8,174 nt of DNA, taken from assembly GCA_029820875.1 (NCBI GenBank), contig JALGUK010000063.1, positions 1 through 8,174 of the forward strand, in the 5' to 3' direction. The translations under genes were made by a program, and so were the position numbers. Below the pieces are notes generated by a model. That model did not search any database, had not been told where the DNA came from, and saw only the letters and a list, made by a program, of their open reading frames with translations. Shown in pieces: positions 1-4,899 of the stretch (its first letter is position 1; each line of letters starts with the position of its first letter). Source of the stretch: Candidatus Zipacnadia bacterium. Lineage in GTDB: Bacteria; Armatimonadota; UBA5377; JALGUK01.

Positions 1-2160
1 ATTCCCGACTTTAAGGGCCTCGCGGGTGACCCCTCCGACAACATCCCGGGCGTTCCCGGTGTCGGGGACAAGACAGCGGTGCGATTGCTGCAGCAGTTCG
101 GCAGTCTCGAAGAGATACTTGCCCACGCTGACCAGATCCAGCCGGAGCGCATCCGCAAGGCAATTGTGAAACATGCAGAGCTGGCTTGCCTGGGCAAGGA
201 GCTGGCGACAATCTCCTCAGACGCCCCGGTCAAGCTCCCCCCGCTTTCCGCCGAAGGCCGGACCAAGGACCTTCGGCGCCTGCGCGCGGTGCTTGCAAGG
301 CTGGAGTTTCACAACATCCTCAAGCAATTGCCCGTTGATGACGACTCCAGGTGGCAGGCCGAGTACCGAATCGTGCGCGAGAGCACAGGCATTGCGGAAC
401 TGATAGAGCAAATCCGGGAACGGCCCACGGCTGCGAGAATTGTCGGAGTGGCCTGGGCGACGGCTCCCGGACAGGCGTCATTTGTTCCGGCTTCACTCTG
501 GCTGGATAAGGCCTCCGAGGAGACCCAGCAGACGGACCTGTTTGCCGAGACCGCATCCGCGCCTCCTGCACAAGGGGCACTGATTCGGCAGTTGCTCCAG
601 GACCCCGAAATCCACAAGTGTAGCCACGACTTCAAAGAGCAAGCGGTCGCATTGGCCCTCGGCGGCATGACGCTCGATGGTGACAGCTTCGACTCGCTCC
701 TGGCATCTTACGTTTGCTCACCCGGGCGAAGCGATCATTCGCCGGGCCGCCTTGTACTGGAGACTTTGGGCTATGTGAAGCCGGAGCCGGACGAGCTGGG
801 CCAGTTGTTGGCCGGGGAGCTTGCCGCGGGGGAAGATGCAACTTGCGTCAGCTCCGCGTGTTTCATGGCAGATGCCTCCCTGCGGCTGTACGAGCCGCTA
901 ATGGAGCAAGTTCGGGCACGGGGGCAAGAGGAGCTTCTCGAAGAAATCGAGATGCCCACGGCCCGTGTGCTCGCTGAGATGGAATCGCGTGGGATTGCCG
1001 TGGACCGGCAGAAGCTCTCCGACCTTTCCGAGCGGATGCAACAGGAGATAGAGCGGCTCTCCTCGCGTATTTGGGAGATAGCCGGCGAGCGGTTCAACAT
1101 AGATTCGCCCAAGCAGCTTGCCACCGTGCTGTTTGACAAGCTCGGGCTGAAGTCCACGCGGAAGACCAAGACCGGCCGTTCGACCAGTGCCGATGTGCTT
1201 GAGGCGTTAGCCCAGGAGCATGAGATTGCCCGTCTAATCCTGGAGTACCGGACCTTCACAAAGTTGAAGTCTACGTATGCAGACGCACTGGGCAAGTTGG
1301 TGAACCCTCGGACCGGGCGCGTGCATACCCGTTTCAACCAGGCGGTGACCGCCACCGGCCGGTTGAGCAGCAGCGACCCCAACCTGCAGAACATCCCGGC
1401 CCGCGGGGAGTGGGGCAGACGCATACGCGGGTGTTTCGTCGCCGGGCAGGAGGGCTGGTCGCTTCTTTCGGTTGACTATTCGCAGATTGAACTGCGGGTA
1501 CTGGCACACGTCTGTAAGGATGAGCGGTTGGTGCGCGCATTTCGGGAGGGGCTGGACATTCACGTCGCTACCGCCTGCGATATCTTCGATGTCCCACCGG
1601 AGAAAGTAACGCCGCTGATGAGGGACCAGGCCAAGACCGTCAATTTCGCCGTCATCTACGGCATGGGCCCGGCTGCGCTCGCCTCTCAGTTGGGTATAAG
1701 TCGTGAGGAGGCCGAAAAATTCATCAATGACTATTTCAAGAAGCTGCCCGGTGTCCGCCGGTACATCGAGCGTACGATTGAGACTGCAAGACAAGAGGGA
1801 GTCGTGACCACGCTGTTGGGGCGGCGACGTGAGGTGGCTGGCCTAAACAGCGACAATCCGAGCCAACGCCATGCGGCGGAACGCATAGCGGTGAACACGC
1901 CCATCCAGGGGACGGCGGCGGATATAATGAAGCTGGCGATGCTCCGTGTCCACGATGAGCTGTCCAGGTCCGGGTCGCCGGCTGCTATATTGCTGAACGT
2001 GCACGATGAACTGCTCTTTGAGGCTCCCGATGAGCACATCCGTGCGCTTGCGGCGACCACGAAAGAAGCGCTTGAGAATGCCTATCAGTTGGAGGTCCCG
2101 CTCAAGGCGGAGGCGAAGGCTGGCAAGAACTGGGCGGAGATGGAGCCTGTACGTCTCTGA
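1..2160 (+). CDS. polA: DNA polymerase I, 5'-truncated by window edge
   Basis: Pol I fills gaps and removes RNA primers in replication and repair. The frame is open from base 1, so the start codon lies upstream; 719 residues are visible and roughly 180-190 N-terminal residues of the 5' nuclease are missing compared with known Pol I. Fragment residues 4-26 are the helix-3-turn-helix of the 5' nuclease (FKGLAGDPSDN, GVPGVGDKTA), with metal-ligand aspartates D10 and D13. Residues about 95-300 are a 3'-5' exonuclease-like domain that has lost its catalytic carboxylates. Residues about 300-719 are the polymerase: VTATGRLSSSDPNLQNIP at 449-466, motif A SVDYSQIELR with D492, O-helix motif RDQAKTVNFAVIYG at 541-554 (R541, K545, F549, Y553), and motif C NVHDE with D669/E670. 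F549 matches the phenylalanine that discriminates against dideoxynucleotides. The stop is TGA at 2158-2160. A GTG at 79 is internal to the nuclease domain and is not the start. Confidence 0.97.
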   Translation: MPDFKGLAGDPSDNIPGVPGVGDKTAVRLLQQFGSLEEILAHADQIQPERIRKAIVKHAELACLGKELATISSDAPVKLPPLSAEGRTKDLRRLRAVLARLEFHNILKQLPVDDDSRWQAEYRIVRESTGIAELIEQIRERPTAARIVGVAWATAPGQASFVPASLWLDKASEETQQTDLFAETASAPPAQGALIRQLLQDPEIHKCSHDFKEQAVALALGGMTLDGDSFDSLLASYVCSPGRSDHSPGRLVLETLGYVKPEPDELGQLLAGELAAGEDATCVSSACFMADASLRLYEPLMEQVRARGQEELLEEIEMPTARVLAEMESRGIAVDRQKLSDLSERMQQEIERLSSRIWEIAGERFNIDSPKQLATVLFDKLGLKSTRKTKTGRSTSADVLEALAQEHEIARLILEYRTFTKLKSTYADALGKLVNPRTGRVHTRFNQAVTATGRLSSSDPNLQNIPARGEWGRRIRGCFVAGQEGWSLLSVDYSQIELRVLAHVCKDERLVRAFREGLDIHVATACDIFDVPPEKVTPLMRDQAKTVNFAVIYGMGPAALASQLGISREEAEKFINDYFKKLPGVRRYIERTIETARQEGVVTTLLGRRREVAGLNSDNPSQRHAAERIAVNTPIQGTAADIMKLAMLRVHDELSRSGSPAAILLNVHDELLFEAPDEHIRALAATTKEALENAYQLEVPLKAEAKAGKNWAEMEPVRL

Positions 2161-2183
2161 AGAAAGCTTCAGGCAGACTAAGG

Positions 2184-2205
2184 AAGGAGGTGCGAGATGA
2201 CCTGA
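2184..2205 (+). promoter_or_regulatory. Strong Shine-Dalgarno followed by a two-codon ORF (ATG ACC TGA)
   Basis: A near-perfect anti-16S match, AAGGAGG at 2184-2190, lies 6 nt before ATG at 2197, but the frame closes after one further codon (ATG ACC TGA). An overlapping alternative is GTG at 2190, preceded by AAGGA at 2180-2184, which opens a 24-codon frame ending with TAG at 2262-2264. This is the strongest ribosome-binding site in the window, yet it serves no normal gene. It sits in the polA-rpsA spacer, so it could be a ribosome-loading element in the rpsA leader, a tiny leader peptide, or a remnant of a lost gene. The sequence is clear; the function is inference. Confidence 0.4.
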
Positions 2206-2241
2206 CAGAATTCGTCGCAGCTTGTGAGCCGTACCAATATT

Positions 2242-2299
2242 GTCCTGCGCTGCGGTTTGTTTAGCGACTGCTGCGCCATCTTGTGATTAGCTGCAGGAC
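2242..2299 (+). repeat. Inverted repeat in the rpsA leader
   Basis: GTCCTGC (2242-2248) is exactly complementary to GCAGGAC (2293-2299), 44 nt apart. The right arm ends 6 nt before the rpsA Shine-Dalgarno. If the arms pair in the mRNA, they would place a 7-bp stem directly upstream of the ribosome-binding site. E. coli rpsA is autoregulated through leader hairpins, so such a structure is plausible here. A 7-bp match over this distance could also be chance, and no T-tract follows, so it is not an intrinsic terminator. Confidence 0.25.
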
Positions 2300-2305
2300 G
2301 TGAAA

Positions 2306-2312
2306 AAGGGAG
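2306..2312 (+). promoter_or_regulatory. rpsA ribosome-binding site, decides the start
   Basis: AAGGGAG ends 9 nt before ATG 2322, a good spacing. Two in-frame TTG codons lie further upstream, at 2313 (directly abutting the site, so too close) and 2319 (6 nt away). ATG 2322 is therefore the preferred start, although TTG 2319 cannot be excluded. Confidence 0.7.
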
Positions 2313-2321
2313 TTGTATTTG

Positions 2322-3869
2322 ATGGACCTTGACTCTAATGACATCGTCGACAAGATTCTAAGTGACGAACGTGCACTACAAATCCTTAACGAACAGTCCA
2401 AGCAAAAGCATCCTGAGCAGGGGGACGAAGCCGAGACCCAACAGGCGCCTGGAAACTCCCAGGTGCCGGAGCCTTCAGGCCAGGAACCGCAGCCTGAGCC
2501 TCTCGAACCCGCATCAGTGCCGGAACCGGCACCTGCCGAGGAACTAATGGATCAAGGTGCTGCAATGGCCGAGGTCGAGTCTGCTCACGGCCAGCTTCGC
2601 GAAGGTGACATTGTCGAGGGAACCGTGGTCACGGTCAGTTCCGAAGGTGTGCTGGTTGACGTTGGCACCAAGTGCGAAGGTCTGATTCCCGCACACGAGT
2701 TTGCAGAAGAGGGCAGTCAGCCTGCGGTCGGCGAGGTGCTGGATGTTTACGTGGTCCGGCCGGAGGATGAGGAAGGCAACATTCTTCTATCCAAGAAGCG
2801 CGCTGACTATGAAAACGTCTGGCGGCGCGTGTTGAATGCGTATGAGACGGGGGAGGTCATCACGGCGATGGTGACCGACCGGGTCAAAGGGGGACTTCGA
2901 GTCGACCTGGGCGTTCAGGGCTTCGTACCGGCCTCTCATGTCGGTGCGCGTCGCCTGCGCGACATTGACGGCTTCGTCGGCAGGTCGCTCCGCCTGAAGG
3001 TCATTGAGGCAGACCGCGAGAGTAAAAAGGTTATCCTCTCCCACCGGATTGTGGTGGAGGAGGAGCGGCAGGCTCGAAAGCAGGAGACCCTCAGTTCTCT
3101 GCAGGAAGGGCAGGTCGTCACAGGACGCGTTCGCAACATCACCAATTACGGCGCTTTTGTGGACCTTGGAGGCGTCGATGGGCTTCTGCACATATCGGAG
3201 ATGGCCTGGACACGCATCAAACATCCCTCCGAAGTGCTCAATGTGGGGGACACAATCCAGGTGATGATCCTGCGGATTGACCGCGAAAAGGAGCGCATCT
3301 CCCTGGGCCGACGCCAGATTCTTCCTGACCCATGGAAGGAGGCTCCGAAGCATTACAAGGTCGGACAGGTTGTTCCGGCCCGGATCACTCGTGTTGTCCA
3401 GTTCGGCGCGTTTGCGGCGCTCGAGTCCGGCATCGAGGGCATCATCCCCACGTCGGAGCTGTCGGAAAAACGCGTGTCCGACCCCGGCGAGATTGTCCAG
3501 ACTGGGCAGGAAGTCGAGGTCAAAATCCTCAACCTCCGCCCGCAGGAGCGCCGGGCTACTCTGAGTCTGATTGAGGCGGCCCGGGAGCGCGAACGGCGGG
3601 AGTATCAGGAGTACATGAAGTCTCAGGAGCAGCAAACGGTCACCATCGGCGATATGTTCGGCGACCAGCTCCGTAAAGTGGCCGGGGGAACCGCTGAGCC
3701 GCCTGAGCAGCAAGCGGCGGAAGCCGAATCGGCGGAGACGCCGGCGCCGGAGGAGCAGGCCGAACACAGCGAGGAGCAAAACACTGTTTCGCCCGATGAG
3801 CCGCAGCCTGAATCCGAAGGCCAGCCGACATGGCAACCGCAGGAGCTGCCCGAGCCACCTGATGAGTGA
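2322..3869 (+). CDS. rpsA: Small ribosomal subunit protein S1-like, four S1 domains
   Basis: Protein S1 binds mRNA through OB-fold S1 domains and helps the 30S subunit load structured or weakly initiated messages. The 515-residue product has four S1 repeats: about 92-160 (REGDIVEGTVV to LLSKKR), 174-243 (TGEVITAMVTD to VILSHR), 262-330 (the best conserved: EGQVVTGRVRNITNYGAFVD, GLLHISEM, RISLGRR) and 347-416 (VGQVVPARITRVVQFGAF to ATLSL). Four domains match the Firmicutes/Actinobacteria type rather than the six-domain E. coli type. The repeats are flanked by low-complexity acidic, Pro/Gln-rich stretches at about 29-90 and 455-515, with a charged helical segment at about 417-435. The start is ATG 2322, set by AAGGGAG 9 nt upstream. 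It lies 161 nt after polA and 42 nt before coaE, an order also found in mycobacteria. Assignment to the S1 family is secure; whether it is a stable ribosomal protein or a general RNA-binding S1 protein is less certain. Confidence 0.9.
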   Translation: MDLDSNDIVDKILSDERALQILNEQSKQKHPEQGDEAETQQAPGNSQVPEPSGQEPQPEPLEPASVPEPAPAEELMDQGAAMAEVESAHGQLREGDIVEGTVVTVSSEGVLVDVGTKCEGLIPAHEFAEEGSQPAVGEVLDVYVVRPEDEEGNILLSKKRADYENVWRRVLNAYETGEVITAMVTDRVKGGLRVDLGVQGFVPASHVGARRLRDIDGFVGRSLRLKVIEADRESKKVILSHRIVVEEERQARKQETLSSLQEGQVVTGRVRNITNYGAFVDLGGVDGLLHISEMAWTRIKHPSEVLNVGDTIQVMILRIDREKERISLGRRQILPDPWKEAPKHYKVGQVVPARITRVVQFGAFAALESGIEGIIPTSELSEKRVSDPGEIVQTGQEVEVKILNLRPQERRATLSLIEAARERERREYQEYMKSQEQQTVTIGDMFGDQLRKVAGGTAEPPEQQAAEAESAETPAPEEQAEHSEEQNTVSPDEPQPESEGQPTWQPQELPEPPDE

Positions 3870-3911
3870 CTGTCTCGTTAGATAACCCGGGCGCAACACA
3901 GGGGAATACGC

Positions 3912-4529
3912 GTGATCGTAATCGGGGTCATCGGGCCGATTGCCGCCGGGAAGGGGCTTGTCGCGAGCGAGCTTGCGCGACTTGGTGCAGCAGTCATCCG
4001 CGCAGATGACGTCTCGCGGGAGGTGACAGCCCCCGGTTCGGCCACGTTGGAGGCCGTCTTGCAGGAGTTTGGCCAGGAGTACCGCCGGCGGGACGGCGGC
4101 CTGGATCGCGGGCGAATGGCCCGGCTCATCTTTACCGAGCCTGCAGCGCGGTTACGTCTTGAGCGGATTATGCACCCCCCGATGGTTCAAGCCATACGGA
4201 ATCGGCTGAGGGACCTGCGCCAGTCATCAGCGCCGCCTCCTGCAGCGGTTGTGGAAGCGGCCAATCTCATCGAAATGGGCGCGCGGGATTTGGTGGATGT
4301 TCTTGTGCGCGTGACAGCCCCTGAAAATGTCCGCCTCAGCCGATTGATGGAGCGGGACAATCTGGACGAGACACAGGCCCGCTGGCGCATGAAGACGCAT
4401 CAGGAGTTGGGGCTTGACAACCACCCGGCTGACATTATTATTGATAATTCAGGCTCCATCAGTGAACTTCGCGAGCAGGTCGCACGTCTATGGACTCAAC
4501 TTACCCATGACAACAGCCGGCAAAAGTAG
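3912..4529 (+). CDS. coaE: Dephospho-CoA kinase, divergent
   Basis: CoaE phosphorylates the ribose 3'-OH of dephospho-CoA with ATP, the last step of coenzyme A synthesis, in the cytoplasm. The 205-residue length is normal for the family. Family marks are an N-terminal P-loop (GPIAAGKG, residues 8-15), VIRADDVSREV at 28-38 in place of the usual VIDADxIAREV, LDRGRMARLIF at 64-74, the HP pair at 88-89, a lid-type RLMER at 144-148, and ADIIIDNSGS at 173-182. Several positions are atypical: the Walker A Ser/Thr after the lysine is Gly15, the first Asp of the DAD motif is Arg30, and the usual PLL(F/Y)E segment reads NLIEM at 118-122. The start is GTG 3912, 6 nt after AGGGGA. It lies 42 nt after rpsA with no terminator between, so co-transcription is likely. 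It is most likely CoaE, but a diverged P-loop kinase with another substrate is possible. Confidence 0.8.
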   Translation: MIVIGVIGPIAAGKGLVASELARLGAAVIRADDVSREVTAPGSATLEAVLQEFGQEYRRRDGGLDRGRMARLIFTEPAARLRLERIMHPPMVQAIRNRLRDLRQSSAPPPAAVVEAANLIEMGARDLVDVLVRVTAPENVRLSRLMERDNLDETQARWRMKTHQELGLDNHPADIIIDNSGSISELREQVARLWTQLTHDNSRQK

Positions 4530-4532
4530 GCG

Positions 4533-4811
4533 ATGTTGGGGTTGCAAAAAGCTGGTCCGTATGATATAATGCGCTGCGACATTGAGATTGATAGCCCGAG
4601 CGAAGACGGTAACGCGTTCGGGTTGGGCTTTGAAACAGTGGACGAACGAGCGCTACGGGCGCAGGTTGTGCCCCTTGCGCCCAGTTATGGTGTTATGCAG
4701 ACCGGGCTTGGCACGTCCCACTCTCGGCTGTCGAGGGATCGAATCGATAGTCAGTATGTAGTCGGCGAAGATAGCAAGCCTGGTTTATTTATGAACATCC
4801 GCCGGAACTGA
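4533..4811 (+). CDS. Doubtful 92-codon ORF
   Basis: An ATG frame opens 3 nt after the coaE stop and closes with TGA at 4809-4811. I recognise no domain, signal peptide or membrane segment. No clear Shine-Dalgarno precedes the ATG. Counting third codon positions gives about 59 percent G+C, no higher than the local background. The frame also contains a near-consensus promoter and two strong GC-rich stem-loops. I consider it probably non-coding and list it only because it is the longest frame in this gap. Confidence 0.15.
   Translation: MLGLQKAGPYDIMRCDIEIDSPSEDGNAFGLGFETVDERALRAQVVPLAPSYGVMQTGLGTSHSRLSRDRIDSQYVVGEDSKPGLFMNIRRN
4542..4570 (+). promoter_or_regulatory. Strong sigma70-type promoter with extended -10
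   Basis: The -35 box is TTGCAA (4542-4547). A 17-nt spacer leads to a perfect -10 box, TATAAT (4565-4570), preceded by TG one base away (4562-4563), the extended -10 signature. Transcription should begin near 4577. It lies just past the coaE stop and points toward the exported-protein gene at 4900, so it likely separates that gene from the polA-rpsA-coaE group. Nothing else I saw in the window matches the promoter consensus as well. Confidence 0.8.
4593..4624 (+). repeat. Stem-loop 1 of the leader
   Basis: AGCCCGAGCG (4593-4602) pairs with CGTTCGGGTT (4615-4624) over 10 bp, including two G-U pairs, with a 12-nt loop (4603-4614). It begins about 16 nt after the predicted transcription start. 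Confidence 0.55.
4657..4682 (+). repeat. Stem-loop 2 of the leader, very GC-rich
   Basis: GGGCGCAGG (4657-4665) pairs with CTTGCGCCC (4674-4682) over 9 bp with one G-U pair, leaving an 8-nt loop. This is the strongest hairpin in the leader. The sequence after it (AGTTATGG) has no T-run, so it does not look like a terminator. Confidence 0.55.
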
Positions 4812-4814
4812 GTT

Positions 4815-4827
4815 TGGCGCGGCGCCA
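4815..4827 (+). repeat. Perfect inverted repeat TGGCGC-G-GCGCCA
   Basis: Two exact 6-nt arms flank a single central G, 72 nt before the start codon at 4900. In DNA it resembles a compact operator for a dimeric regulator; in RNA it would form a 5-bp hairpin with a CGG loop. It could be either, or chance in GC-rich DNA. Confidence 0.35.
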
Positions 4828-4884
4828 CGCAGGGGATGGACTTACTCGTCTTAAGTTGTGGCGCTTTCGATGCACCGACGCAGC

Positions 4885-4890
4885 AAGGAG
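4885..4890 (+). promoter_or_regulatory. Ribosome-binding site deciding the GTG start at 4900
   Basis: AAGGAG lies 9 nt before GTG 4900. An in-frame TGA at 4891-4893 makes this GTG the first possible start in the frame. The ATG at 4893 overlaps that stop but is in another frame and would give an unrelated peptide. Confidence 0.75.
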
Positions 4891-4899
4891 TGATGGTCT

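Larger units (their letters stand above)
4577..4899 (+). promoter_or_regulatory. Long structured 5' leader or small-RNA region
   Basis: About 320 nt separate the predicted transcription start from the next start codon. The stretch holds at least four local stem-loops: 4593-4624, 4657-4682, 4721-4737 (CTCTCG, loop GCTGT, CGAGGG) and 4815-4827. None is followed by a T-tract, so no intrinsic terminator is visible and transcription probably continues into the gene at 4900. It matches no riboswitch, 6S, tmRNA, SRP RNA or RNase P signature that I can recognise. It could be a cis-regulatory leader, or a small RNA with its 3' end made by processing. The stem-loops are read directly from the sequence; the function is inference. 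Confidence 0.45.

Noticed and set aside
79..2160. Complete polA beginning at GTG 79
   Set aside because: The frame is open from base 1 and encodes FKGLAGDPSDN of the 5' nuclease upstream of 79, so this GTG is internal.
2257..2287. Candidate rpsA promoter TTGTTT ... TGTGAT
   Set aside because: The spacing is 19 nt and the -10 is poor; not convincing beside the consensus promoter at 4542-4570.
2787..3899. 370-residue ORF on the minus strand
   Set aside because: It lies antisense to the S1 gene, is rich in Leu/Arg as expected for a reverse-strand shadow of GC-rich coding DNA, and shows no domain or ribosome-binding site.
4573..4884. Long-range pairing GCTGCG (4573-4578) with CGCAGC (4879-4884) closing the whole leader
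   Set aside because: Only 6 bp with no extension on either side over 300 nt; expected by chance.
4823..4890. Possible c-di-GMP (GEMM) riboswitch, from GCCACGCAGGGG and CCGACGCAGCAAGG
   Set aside because: The two short blocks echo the GEMM motifs, but the distance between them is about twice that in known examples, the intervening P2 stem with tetraloop is not evident, and the second block runs into the ribosome-binding site.
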